Shown here piece by piece: positions 42,756-55,225 of a stretch of DNA of 64,000 nt. Position numbers and translations under genes: made by a program. The DNA is taken from assembly GCA_014529385.2 (NCBI GenBank), contig CM043971.1, forward strand, positions 54,638,709-54,702,708, given 5' to 3'. This stretch comes from Adiantum capillus-veneris (Eukaryota > Streptophyta > Polypodiopsida > Polypodiales > Pteridaceae). Each line of letters opens with the position of its first letter. The first letter of the stretch is position 1. Below the pieces are notes generated by a model. That model worked only from the letters and a program-made list of their open reading frames with translations. It had not been told where the DNA came from and searched no databases.

Positions 42756-42800
<45 letters not shown>

Positions 42801-43140
42801 GGAGGGGTGGGGGGGGTTTTGAGGGGGTCTTGCAAACACCCCCTGCAGGTTTTCGTCGCGCGTCTTGAGAGCAAGAGAGGATCTGCTTGTCCCCAAGCTG
42901 GCTGGTGCATGACTCCACTTCCCAGCGGGCTTTGGGCTATACGCCAAAGGATCGAACCCACAAGGTGAAAACGTTGTCCTGTTTTTGGCATGTATATAGC
43001 CATAGCATTGTGGTGGAAAAATGGTGCAATTTTTCAGTAGGGTATAGAGGGGCTAGTAGTGAGACGGGTGCCAGTAATATCACGCAACACCCCCCTAAAG
43101 AAGCACAGCAGTGTTTGAGTTGTTGGCTTTACTAAAGCTG
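42735..43140 (-). promoter_or_regulatory. NUP155 5' UTR and proximal promoter
   Basis: Directly upstream of the NUP155 start codon on the minus strand. A (CA)n run (42759-42799, sense strand) ends 24 nt before the ATG. A possible TATA box, GGCTATATACATG, lies at 42990-43002, about 260 bp upstream. C-rich stretches (sense) separate them. The transcription start is not determinable from sequence. Confidence 0.45.
42759..42799. repeat. (GT)n microsatellite in NUP155 5' UTR
   Basis: About 20 GT units on the plus strand (CA in the NUP155 sense), 24 nt from the start codon. Confidence 0.95.
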
Positions 43141-43355
43141 ATGTGGGGTCTTGCAATCCAAAATTGGCCATGGAGGGAGAAAATACAAGCAGCGCAAGTT
43201 AGTCGTCCCGCTACTGACCCCTCTACCCTGAAGGTTGTCGATGGTGGAACGTGTTCTCTTTTGTTGAAAAGAAAGGTTCTATAAAGATTATATCTTTCTT
43301 TTATAATGTAAACGAGCCTTTTTTAATCATAAGTGCGTTGAATTATATTACAGGA
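43141..43355. other. intergenic; nothing recognised
   Basis: A/T-rich toward the right, and likely the 3' tail area of the minus-strand LINE that follows. No repeat ends or frames of note. Confidence 0.4.
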
Positions 43356-46300
43356 GAATCAAAAAATTGCATCATAGCAGCCACGAAGGGTTGACAAGTC
43401 ACTTAGCAGATACACATGGGCATAAGAGAGAGAATCACATAAGGGAATGGGCCTACATGCTACAGGGGGAAGGCTTCCAAAAGAGCCAACAAGATTTAAG
43501 ATTCCAACCATTGAAGTAGGGAAGAGCGTCCAACTCAGCCTGCACATCCGCCACAAACCTTTTTTCTACATCAATCTCGGACTCCAGGTGGTGAATATCA
43601 ATGACCACTTCATTCTCCCATTGTTCCTTGGTATAAATTTTGTCCAGGTAGGGTGTGTATAGAAGTGTTCAATGGTTGTCATCCTATAATAGAAGTTCGC
43701 ATCTCGGAGGACTTCCTTCTTGGTCCTGTATAAAATCACTTCTTCTTTCGAAATCTTCATAGCTTGCAAGTTAACATCAGAAAAAACAAAGATCTTAGAT
43801 TGGGTGCTTGTTGTGGTAGGCACCTTCAAACAGCATGAAGTTCCTTTGCCTCCATATAATCCAAAGAAATTCCCCTCCGACTTTGTTCCAAAACAACCAT
43901 CACACGCACAAAATAAATGGTTGATGTCCTCTACTTCCTTAGAACATCTGCAGCAAGTTCCCAGGCCCAGGTTGGCTTGGGAGACTTTCTTCCCTGTCCA
44001 AATTGCTTTGTGCAGTATGAGCCCATGAGCACTAATTTTTTTGGCTCAATGGAAGAGGCCCAAAGATTGGCAAACTTTGTAATCCCATTGCTTCCTATTG
44101 AGATCAGCCTTCCATCTTCTCTCCAGGGTTATGTACAGAGGGGGGTCGAGGTCAGGGGGTTTCCATACAGGATTGGAGAGTTTAAATATGTCAAGCAAAC
44201 AGAAGGCCTGTGAGGGTAACATGGGAGGGGCATGGAGTGTCCATACTAGTTCTTTGGGAAAGTTCTCAATCACTTCTCTTATGAGGGGTAGATCCCAAGG
44301 GTTGGTTCTAAATCTAATAAAAAGATCCAGCTCAGACAGCCATGTAAAGTTGACGGGGTCCCAAAGCTGATGCCACATTCTCAACCCTTTGTTATGGAGA
44401 ATCGGGGCCTTTTTCTTGCTATTTTTCGTGAGGTCAAGGAGAAGGTAGGTGGGCCACCAGATGGAGTCCTCAGCATGAATCAAGAATCTGTGCTTCAATT
44501 TTGAGTTAATCATTAGTTGCGACATGTGCCTATTCCATGCATGCATTATAATCGAAGGAGATCAGACCCAGTCGAGATAATTTCATGTTTCCCAAAGAAA
44601 ATAGTGATCAAGGAAAGATTGGACCATTATTTGGCTTCCTTGATTTTAAATCTTTTGGTATTTCTGAAGAGGAGAAGGGCCCATTCCTCTTGGGGAGAGG
44701 TAAAAGCCTAGAGAACTAGCTTAACGGACATTCTATCTGCAATGACTTTTAGATCCCTAATGTTGAGGCCTCCAACATTGGTAGGCAGACAACAAGCCTC
44801 CCAGTTGACCTTGGCTGCTTTTTGTAAGAAGGGATCCCAACCCACAAGAAATTCCTACACATTTTTGTAATCATAGATAGGTGGGAATTTGCAAGGCGCC
44901 AACAGCAAAAGAATAATAACACACATGCATTGAGAAAGTGATTTTTAACTAGCACCCTTCCAGCCAGAGAATGATGAAACCCCATCCACGTGTTCAGCTT
45001 GGATTTGAAGTTATTGCAAACCCATTTCCATCTATTATTGAGGGGAATTGTGAACCCCATTGGAATACCTAATAGCCTGAAAATTTGACCTTCTTGCATG
45101 ACCCTGCATCCAGCTTACAAGAGCCACTCCGGGAGGGAAGTGGAGGAGAAGACTCTTGTTTTTGCATGATTAATCTTGGACTCTGACGCTAGATAAAAGA
45201 CCTCTAGAGCCTACCAGAACTCCTTTAGAGAAGATTCATCATTGGTGAGCATGGCATAAGTGTCATCTACAAATTGGGAGAGGCATTGTTGTATCTCTGA
45301 ATCGGGGACTTTAACGCCTTTGATTAAACCTTGCACCATTTTATCTTTAATTAGACAATTAAGACCCAACAGCTACAATTGCAAATAGAAGGGGAGCGAG
45401 GGGGCAACCCGTCTTACGGACCTCTCGAGTCCAAATGCCTTTGACAAATGCCCGTTAAGAGCAATTCTGGCTGGAGCATTTTCAAACAGTGTTCTTACAC
45501 AAAGAATGATGTACTCGCCAAAGCCCATGGCTTCAAAACTTCTTTCTAAGAAGGAAAGACCATTCTAGCCTATCATATGCTTTGTCAAAGTCAACTTTGA
45601 CAAAAATGAAGTTTTGTCCTAATTTTGAGGCATAATCAAAGCCTTCGCGAAGTGAAATGATAGCCTCAATAATTCTCCTTCCCTTGATGAATCCTTTTTG
45701 CTCAGCAGATATCCATTTCATCAAACAGACACAAATCTTGTTGGCTACATCTTTGGCAAATACCTTGTAAGCAGTTGTCAAGATAGTGAGGGTCTCCAAT
45801 TAGACTGCTCCTCCTTGGTCCCTTTCTTATGAAGTAACTTGATCACCCCTTGTGTTGATAGAGTAGGGCAAGGCATTATGTTTCACTGATTCTTCCCAAA
45901 CTAAGAGAAGGAAGAGAGCAAGTAAATCTTTGAAGTTTTGAAAAGGTTTAGCTGGGAGCCCATCAAGACCCGGGGTCTTCTTGTGTTTAAGGCTTTCGAT
46001 TGACCCTCGAATGTGAGAGAGGGAAAGGGGGGGAGTCTACAAGTTTGGCTTCCTATTCAGGCCCCCATTCCCTAGTATTTAACACAACTATCCTGGTTTT
46101 GGAAGCTTTCAAAGACAGCTCTTTAGGATTGAAAAGTCAAGAGAAGTGATCCTTGACATACTCCAGATTTTGCGTTTTTGATGTGATGGTAGGAGAAGAA
46201 TTGAAGAACATAGCTAAGTCTCTTTGGTTTTTCCTCATGAGGGACTTAAACATTTCCTTGCATGGTCTATCTACTTTCCGTACCCACCATTGCTTGAAAA

Positions 46301-46719
46301 AGGGAGATGGATGTTTGACAATAATTTCCTCCTCATGTTTAAGTTTAGCTCTTAGGTCAGTAATCGCTCTTTGGGTAGAGTCAGTCGAAGGGGCCATCTC
46401 TACAGCCAAGGAATCGTACAGACTATCTCTTCTTCTTTTACAAATTAGAGAAACTTCTTTGCGGGTTTTGATAAGCAAAGCTGGAGTTTCTTGCACTACC
46501 ACACTCCACGCTTTGGTAGGGGATCTGGAACTTGGAGAAACTTGAAGCCCATGTGGATTTAACCACCTCCTGGATGTAGGGGAGCTTGAACAGGGAAGGG
46601 TCAGTATGTAACCAATGATTTTTTATTTTGTTGGCCTTGTCATCAATAGTGATGACTAAGGGATAATGATCCAAGAGTCTTTCCATCATTGTATTTTGGT
46701 CCCTTATTTTAATGCTCAC
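43356..46719 (-). pseudogene. decayed LINE (plant L1-like), 5'-truncated
   Basis: Reading leftward from 46719: the end of the endonuclease domain (LLDHYPLVI), the linker (KLKHEEEIIVKHPSPFFKQW), then reverse transcriptase pieces TAYKVFAKDVANKICVCLMK, EQKGFIKGRRI, FVKVDFDKAYDRLEW (~45550-45780), TGCPLAPLLFAIVA (~45400) and the catalytic box QFVDDTYAML (~45270). Next come GRVLVKNHFLNACVL (~44950), W-rich sequence at 44046-44546 and a zinc-binding end (GTCCRCSKEVEDINHLFCAC, ~43930). Frames change repeatedly with many stops, so it is an old copy. It belongs to a different lineage from the 3-8.6 kb LINE (FVDD versus YADD, different zinc end). Confidence 0.85.
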
Positions 46720-47623
46720 TTGATAATGTAAATGGTATTTCCATCATTGTAACTTGATCCTTGCTTTAATGCTCATTTGACTTTTTTTTTTGTCTTTGTT
46801 TAATTTGTAAATGGGTCCTTTAATTTAAGGATCTAATGACTTCCTTTTCAACCTTTTGATTTAAAACATTCTTTTTTATTGTAAATTTTTCTTTCATTTA
46901 TAGACAATTTATAGCTAAAAAATTGTAAATTGTCCTTAGATGAAAGAATTTTTTCACAACTAAGAAATTTTGTTCAACTTTTGGTTTTAATATGCAAATG
47001 TCACATTGTTACTTTAGTGCAACGTGTATTAATATAAGGGATTAGGTTTATACATTCCCAGTATTGTTAAAATACATTTCAAAGGAAAAATTCATATATC
47101 CATGTCACAAGTAACACTTAATCAAGAGAATGTTGCAAGAAAAAATTTGACATTAATTAGTGTCATATTTATGAAATATTAATATTATTAATTTAAATTT
47201 TCATACAATTACTTAGGCCCATCACTCCTTCGAAATTTTTCTAAAATCCAATGATCTATGTCATTTGATCATACTTCGATATCATTTAAATGTTGATATT
47301 AACTCTAAAATCCAGTCTATACTAAAAATAATCACATTGGTTTAACATTTATTCCAAAAAGCAACAAACTAAACTTCCAACCTTGGCCAAATTTGGTCAA
47401 CAAGTAACTTCTCCATGTCTACCACTGAAATAACTTGACTTATTAATCACCTTTTGCCATATATCTATTGCTCACCCTCTCTGCTACCTTTCAAAATATT
47501 TGTTGTGGAAAAGTAAATTTTACAAATACAACCCTCATCTACTTTTGCATTACATTTCCTTAACAGGCCATCGTGATTCTTCAACTTGTTTCCCAACATA
47601 GAAAAACCATTATCCACGTCACC
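46720..47623. other. A/T-rich intergenic region; nothing recognised
   Basis: Strongly A/T-rich with no open frame over 60 codons and no repeat boundary, ending at the left LTR of element F. Confidence 0.6.
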
Positions 47624-48350
47624 TGTAATGGGAATGGCTTATGAACTTTGAGAATAGCGGAATTAAGAGAATTAGAGTGAGCATTTTTGTGAGATTACTT
47701 TGAGAACATAGAGGGTGAACTTAATTGATGGTAGCAACATGAACATAGTACTTAATTAACTTGGCACAAACAATACTTTTGCAAGAGAGAGGGTATTAGA
47801 GAACATGACAATAGTTGAGGACCGGATTCATTTGGAGCCGGTCCCCCTCCAAAAGGCATTTGTAGTATAGATTCTCCCATCAAGAGAGACTCGGTACAAT
47901 ACAATCTTTGTGTTCCTTGTGACCTTGGTGATGCTATGAAGATGGAAAGTTTCATGCATCACGAGCATAACATAAACTTTGCAAAAAACTTTAACTATCA
48001 CAAGCCTCGGTCCCAAGGCCTTAAACACCTTCGAAGGTAGAGAGAGCTAGCGGGGAATGAGGATAGGGAAGAGAAAGAAGAATCATTCGTAGGAGAAAAA
48101 AATAGTTCCTCACTTATCATCCCTCTTCTTGCTGAGCATAGCACAATAGCATAGTAATAAAGAAGAAGAAGATGGCAAGCTTAAGCATTGAAGCATGGCT
48201 CTTGGTTGGATTTGCATTCCATAGCCAAGAGTGTTGGTGTAGGCTCTCCACTTCTCAACAAGTTTGAAGAAATAGATGGAGCTCTTGCACTTTGCACTCC
48301 ACACAATGAGAGAATGTGTGTGTGTAAGGGAGAGTATACCCCCCTCTCAT

Positions 48351-48396
<46 letters not shown>

Positions 48397-49226
48397 TTTA
48401 ATTATTTCATTTAGATTCTTTTTTCTCTTTGAGAGAAAGAACTTTTTTTTTAATGCATCTAAATTCTCATTGGACCCCTTTAAAATCTATCCAATAGGAT
48501 TCCAACACATTATGAGGGCCACATGTGGAAAATTTTTTGAACATGTGTCTTTTATTTTTCTTAATTCATTTGGTTTGATTTGAATATTTTAAGCACTTAG
48601 TCAATCAATCATGTTTTTTAATGCTTCTTAAGTCATTTGGTTTGATTTAAATACTTCAAGCAATTAGTCAATCAAGCATGGAACGTTCATGTCTCTTGAG
48701 AATTTATCTTTGAATTTAACATTTCAAAAACCTTAGTCATTTAAGCATAAAAATCACCTCAAGCTTTGGGCAAGGTTCCCACAACCACTTTAAGCATCTT
48801 AACACCTCGTAGGATTCCCACCTCGAGGTTAGCTCTAACTTGCGTAAGGTTAAAGGACTTTTTAACACTAACTTTTGGAGGTGTTTAATGAAGCTAGCCC
48901 TAAGGTCTTTTAAGCTCCATTAGATGCACGTTGCTCTTTGATAGAGTACCTCCTTTTGGACCCCTATTGAGATGTAACTATCTCTCCTCTTGGTCCCTTG
49001 CTAAGGTAAATCTAGAAGCACTTATTGCACATTGCTCTTTGGTAGAGCGTCTCCTTTTGGACTCCTATTGAGATGCAACCATTTCTCCTTTTGGTCCCTT
49101 GTTGAGATAGGTCTAGAAGCACATATCTATATCTTAACTCTTGTACCCCTTTTATCTTCCCATATTAAATGCTCAGTTTAATATGAGAAAATCATTTGGT
49201 AAAGTTAAATATTATATTTTATGACA
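47624..49226 (-). repeat. 3' LTR of element F
   Basis: 1603 bp; plus-strand ends TGTAATGGGAATGG and TTTTATGACA. Contains a CT run (48350-48392) and an internal pair of near-repeats at 48917-49090 and 49025-49110 (TGCACGTTGCTCTTTGATAG / TGCACATTGCTCTTTGGTAG). Confidence 0.92.
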
Positions 49227-49599
49227 TCACCTCTCTCTTGAAATCATAGTCGTCTTTGACTATGAGTTAGAGAAGATAAAGCCTAGTCATTAATCCATGT
49301 TTCTTAGCAGGTAGAGGATCCCTTTTTACCCTACGACATCATTTTAGAATGGATGACTAATCCATTTGGTGCTCAGCAGACTTAGCTGCCGCAAGCATGT
49401 ATGCTCTTTAGTCCATATCATACTTCCAAAGTAGAGTGACAAGTTCTACTTGGTGTTTGGGAGAGGTCATCATCACAAACATGATCCTAAGCATGCATAA
49501 TTCTTTAATTTTGTGCACAATAAAATAAAGAGAAGAGTCTTATAAGACAAAAACATTGTTCATTTAAAATGCATTTTCATTGGCTTACTCTAGTGTAGC
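49227..49599 (-). other. element F 3' internal non-coding region
   Basis: Lies between the chromodomain and the left LTR. About 355 bp of it is missing from the second copy at 56070. Confidence 0.7.
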
Positions 49600-50880
49600 G
49601 TTGTAAGCATTGACAAGGTTCATATTATCCTTAAGCTAGGTTTCTTGCATCCACCTAGCATCTTTAAAAGGATAATTCTTAAAATTAACAAGATATCATT
49701 GGATAATCTTACCATTTCTTAGTACCTTGTCTTCGTGTCGAAGAATCGATTCAGGCTGCAACACCTCTTCTTGATCTTGGATCTCTGGCTGGTCCTTTAT
49801 TATTGGTTCTTTTGGTGGCTCTCCTTTATAAGGCTTGAGAAGGCTCACATGGTTAGCATTGTGAATGAGCCAATGGTTGGGAAACTTTAACTAATAGGCC
49901 ATTTCATTGATTGGCTTAATAATTTAAAAAGGACCATAATATCTTTTTGCTAGTTTAGCATAATACTCTTGGTGGCCCGTAAGATTCTTGCCCGTAGTAT
50001 GCCTTAGATGAGCCTTGAGAAACTTTAGCAAGACCCAATCATTTTTCTTAAAGGCTAAGGCTCTTCTGTGCTTATTAGTAGCAACCCTTTTTGCCTTTCT
50101 TATGAGATGGATATAACTTTTTTAATCTTTGAAAAGATTCTTGTAAATCTCGTCTATATTCATCAACATCGAAGATCTTCCCATATACTTTAAGTAGTAA
50201 AGGACTTTTGGATCTCTTCTCTTTAACCTTGAAAGGTGCTTTCGCCATAGGAGTATGTACAATGTCATTGTACGCATACTCTATTAAGAGGAAGGTATTT
50301 CTCTCATTGAGAACGTTGATCTACTTCCATGACATAGGCTTTTAGTAGATTCAAGAATCGTTAGATCAATTATTTCACTTTGGTCATCCGTTTGTGGATG
50401 ATAGGCCAAAAGAGAAATTTAATCTACTTCCTAGATTCTCAAAGAGACCCTTCTAGAAATTACTGGTCATTCTAGGATCTTTGTCTGACACTATGGATGT
50501 TGGCAAGCCATGATACTTGAAAATTTGAGATCTAAAGAGGGTTTCTGTTTGATGTGCCTTAATAGTCTTTTTCACAAGCATAGAATGTGTTTTCTTGCTA
50601 AGCCTGTCGACTAAAAAAATCCAAGTTGCTTCCCTCGATCAAATTTCAACTTTTGGTATACCACACATTTTGAAACATACTCTTGTATGCTTACTTTTCA
50701 TGGTAGACCAACAGAAATACATTTCTACTCCTTGAAGAGTAGATTATGGAATCCTTTTTTGCCCCGCATAATGAGAAGCATGGGATTCATACATGACTTT
50801 CTTGTTGTCTGGGTGAGTAACACATAGCCTATTGCCATTTGGAAGATAACCATCCTTCAAGGTTAATGGTTCTTTTTTTT
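49600..50880 (-). pseudogene. element F integrase remnant and chromodomain
   Basis: Only traces of integrase remain, such as AYHPQTDDQSEIIDLT near 50395. At the end, HEDKVLRNGKIIQ, a stop, YLVNFKNYPFKDARWMQE (49640-49760) is a chromodomain-like tail matching that of element B in position and sequence type. Confidence 0.75.
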
Positions 50881-50907
50881 ATTCCCTAATGCAAAGGCTG
50901 TAATTAC

Positions 50908-51937
50908 CTACTTAAAGTCTCGGACAGTAGCACAGTCATCTATCATAAAAGATAGATCATTGTGAGTTGCTATAGACACCACATTTACCCTTGGCCATTG
51001 TGAAAGTGCATCGACCACTTGATTGTGCTTGCCAGCAATGTGAGCAATATGAAATTTAAATTGCGAAAGAAAATTTGCCCACCTCATTTGTTTGTCGAAA
51101 AGCTTGGTTTGCATCACGAAGTTCTTGAGGTTTTGTGATCCATTCATAGGATGAATAGAGCCCCCAAGAGATAGTGCTTCCATGTGTTTAGGACGTGTAG
51201 AACAACTAAAATCTCTTTTTCGTATATGCCCAAGACCCGTTCATAGGCATTGAGCCTTCGGCTCTCATATGCTATGGCATGTCCTTCTTGAAGAAAAACT
51301 GCTCCAAGGCAATCACCACAAGCATCACATTGGACCTCAAATGGCTTTGAGAGATCCGGAGAGGACTGGTTGAGAGGTAAGCTTCTCTTTGAGCTTGTCA
51401 AAGGCATTTTGCTCCTTAGCAGTCCATGAATACTTAACGTTCTTCTTTGTTAAGTCATGCAATGGTCCTTCTATTTGAAAGAATTTTGCTATGAAGCGTC
51501 TATAGTATGCACACATACCAATTAAGCTTCTTAGCTCATGTAGATTCCTTGGATTAGGCCATGCTTTTATTACCTCTAACTTCGTTGGATCCATACGGAA
51601 CTTGAAAAGCTTATTCTCTCTCACAACTTGAAAGATTACATGGAGGTGTCACTTGTACTCCTCAAGGTAATTTGAGTGGCCTGAAAGATTTTTATCCATC
51701 GTGAGTTTGAATGCAGCTGAAACATTTGTCAAGCCAAAACTTGTAACTAAAAAAGAGATCTTCTACCCGCGGCACGGGAAATCTTTTTTTTATAATAGTG
51801 ATCCTATTTAGTGCTCTATAGTCGACACACACGTGATATGTGCCATCTTTCTTTTGCACTAAAAATAATGGTGAACAGAATGGAGAGGAGCTAGGCTTCA
51901 CAATCCCTTTTTCCACCAATTCATGCACTTGCCTCAT
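50908..51937 (-). pseudogene. element F reverse transcriptase and RNase H with internal deletion
   Basis: KGIVKPSSSPFCSPLFLVQK and VCVDYRALNRIT start the domain, but after RVEDL the sequence jumps to the FGLTN-like region. The palm segment with the SGYHQ motif and the YxDD box are missing. It resumes MDPTKLEVIKAWPNPRNLHE and MCAYYRRFIAKFF, then RNase H: FEVQCDACGDCLGAVFLQEG, IYEKEILVVLHVLNTWKHYL, QMRWANFLSQFKFHIAHIAG and a QVVDALSQ end. Without YxDD the copy cannot reverse transcribe. Confidence 0.85.
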
Positions 51938-52089
51938 GATCTCCTCTTGTTGAGCTTGTGAAACTTAATAAAGAGGTTTATTAGTAGGCGGTGAGCTTCC
52001 TAGTAGAAGCTCTATTGCATGGTCATCATCCCCGCGTTTTGGAGGTAGCTCACTAGGGACGTCATCAATGAAAACATCTTGGAATCCAT

Positions 52090-52599
52090 TTAGGAATTAG
52101 ACAACTCTAATTCCTTTTGATTCCCTTTATTGCTAATTGTGAAAACATTAGAATCATTTACTAATTCTCTAACAAAAATCATAAACGCAAAAATAGAGCT
52201 TTTCATTGACTTATCAAAATCAAGCGTATTTACCAGGGATATGGTGTTTCCCGACTCGTTAGCATCTATGCACATACTCTTTTCCCTATAGGTGAAGTAG
52301 ATTCTCCTTTTAGGGAACTTCATGTTGGCAGCCATGCGGTTGAACCATGGTGCCCCTAGGATAACATCCTCATGTTGGAGAGGAGAGATAAAAAAAAGTC
52401 TTTTTTGTCGACGTAGCTTTGGACACAAAGCTTCAACTTCCCAATCAAGGGAATAATGGAGGCTTGCTATCCCTTGAAAGCTCCATCAGCAGTTACAATA
52501 TCTCCCATCTCAAAAGCTTGAATGCCCAACTTAGTGGCCAACTGCGTTGATATGAAGTTGTGAGTAGAGCCAGGGTCAAAGAGAATAAGGGAATCATGA
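52090..52599 (-). pseudogene. element F protease
   Basis: LILFDPGSTHNFISTQLATK (~52550-52600), a TAG near 52465, then LSPLQHEDVILGAPWFNRMA (~52320-52400). The active site is Asp-Pro-Gly, as in element A. Confidence 0.8.
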
Positions 52600-54022
52600 T
52601 CCCTTATTTTTCACCAAGCATAGCAGAGGGATGAGCCTTTGCAATGAGTATTCTCTTTTGGAGTTTCAACCATGGAAGCTCTAGGAGTGTCATTGCGTAC
52701 ATTTCTTTTGGGGCAAGAACGATAACCATGTCCTTGCTACCCACACTTAAAGCATTTATGGTCTTTATAAAAGACCTCTAATTCTTCGGGAGAGAGCTTA
52801 TTTTTACCTTTGTAAGCTCCTTTCTCCTTGGCCTTGTTGTTGTTGGTGTTGGCTTGGGAAGACTTTTGAGCATTGCTCTTCCCTTTCGATCCTTGTTTTC
52901 CATGGGCTTGAAGGCTCTTCTCACCCCTTGTTGGAAATTGATCCTTGAAGCAACCATAGTGTGGTGGATGGATTCGCTAATAGTGCTAGGCCGTTGTGAG
53001 TTGACATACTTGGCCATTTCTTCATGTAATAACTCACAAAATTGTTGCTTTTGTTCGGAGAAGTGTATCCTATAAAAGACTGTAGCTTTGAGATATTAAC
53101 CCCAAAACTTGTCTACATATTTTTGGATAGACTCGTTGAAGAGTAGCTTCAAACTTCGCCATTCGGTGAACACTTTGTCCTTGGCATCGCTTGCAAGGAA
53201 TTGCTTCATGATGGAAACTTGTAGAGTTTTCAATGTCTTTGGGGCCTCACCATTGCCATGAAGGCTAGCCCACCATTGATGAGTAGATTTCTGGAAGTGC
53301 ATAGCTACATGGTGTAGCTTGAAGGACTCCGTGAAGCCCTCGTCTCCAAAGGCTGCATCAAATTGTTGGATGTAGGCCAATACTTTGTCTGTGGCACCAA
53401 AGGTGCCATCATAGGTGAGAAAAGAGATACTCTTTCCTCCCTCTTCGAACTTCTTGAGCTTTTGGGACCTTCACCATGTTGGGTAAGTTTTGTGATGTCC
53501 TCTCCTCTTGTATTCTCTAAGAGAATACCTATTGCTTTCATCGGAAGAGGAGGAAGGTGAAGAGGAAGGAGAAGAGGGTGACCTCTTTCTTGCCTTTTTC
53601 TTCCTTTGTTTCCTCTCTTCCCTTTTGGAGTGACGAGGAGAAGGACTATGGGTTGACCATTTCCTCTTGGGAGGAATTGGTGATAGTCTACACCGCCGTC
53701 TTCATGGAGCCACATCTTTAGAGGAACTTAGGGATTCACTTCTTTCTTATTATTTGGATTCCTCCTCTCTTACGAGAGAGTGTCTTCTTTTGGGAGTCTC
53801 ATCAAAAAGCCTCCTAAACTCTCTCTCCTCTTGGAGAGGAAGGGAAATCCCATAAGCACGAAGTTGTTGGGTAACTTCGGCTTGCAAAGTAGGGTTGTCC
53901 ATAGCTTGATGCAACCTAGTAATAAGATAGTTGATAAACATGGGGGCCTCATCATTAACACCTTCATGTGCAATATCAAAGTTATCAATGTTTATTCTAC
54001 TCTCTTGGTTATTGTCAGCCAT
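52600..54022 (-). pseudogene. element F gag
   Basis: Begins MADNNQESRINIDNFDIAHE at 54022. A shifted frame holds an Arg/Ser-rich stretch, then the gag core (HFQKSTHQWWASLHGNGEAP, QFLASDAKDKVFTEWRSLKL, 53096-53380). The knuckle CFKCG-stop-QGHGYRSC near 52740 has a TAG inside it. Frames shift at least three times. Confidence 0.8.
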
Positions 54023-54433
54023 GCTAATTATACTTATGTGTTTACTTAGTGTATCCTTTGGCAATTCAAAACCTTAGTTACTACTCCTCTTAGCCTTTGA
54101 AAATAAGCGCTTAAGTATCACACCACGGCTCGAATTGGTTAGTCATAGAGAGTAGTGGAGTGGGTCTAACATAGCAGAATTACTGAGGGATAGCTCTTTT
54201 CACTTTGCTTATGGTTCAATAATGGTAAAGCCGTAGGCATGTCTAAAAAGACCCCATTATTACGACCAAAGATCCTGAGGTGTGCACCATATCCCACATA
54301 GTGGGCTCAACAAAACCTATAATAGATCCCACTCCCACTGACCCTAATATAATTAACAAAATCAACCATTAATATGCTACTTAAGGACCTCTCTTCTTAA
54401 GCAAGAAAAGAGAAACCAAATGCTCTATACCAA

Positions 54434-55184
54434 TGTAATGGGAATGGCTTAGAACTTTGAGAATAACGGAATTAAGAGAATTAGAGTGAGCATTTTTGTG
54501 AGATTACTTTGAAAACATAGAGGGTGAACTTAATTGACGGTAGCAACATGAACATAGTACTTAGTTAACTTGGCATGAACAATAATTTTGCAAGAGAGAG
54601 AGAGTATTAAAGAACATGACAATAGTTGAGGACCGCATTTATTTGGAGCCGGTCCCCCCTCCAAAAAGCATTTGTATTATAGATTCTCCCATCAAGAGAG
54701 ACTCGGTACAATACAATCTTTGTGTTCCTTGTGACCTTGGTGATGCTATAAAGATGGAAATCTTCATGCATCACGAGCATAACATAAACTTTGCAAAACA
54801 CATTAACTATCACAAGCCTCAGTCCCAAGGCCTTAAACACCTTCGAAGGTAGAGAGAGCTAGCGGGGAATGAGGATAGGGAAGAGAAAGAAGAATCATTC
54901 GTAGGAGAAAAAAATAGTTCCTCACTTATCATCCCTCTTCTTGCTGAGCATAGCACAATAGCATAGTAATAAAGAAGAAGAAGATGGCAAGCTTAAGCAT
55001 TGAAGCATGGCTCTTGGTTGGATTTGCATTCCATAGCCAAGAGTGTTGGTGTAGGCTCTCCACTTCTCAACAAGTTTGAAGAAATAGATGGAGCTCTTGC
55101 ACTTTGCACTCCACACAATGAGAGAATGTGTGTGTGTGTGTGTGTGTGTGTGTGAGTGAGTGGGAGAGTATACCCCCCTCTCAT

Positions 55185-55225
<41 letters not shown>

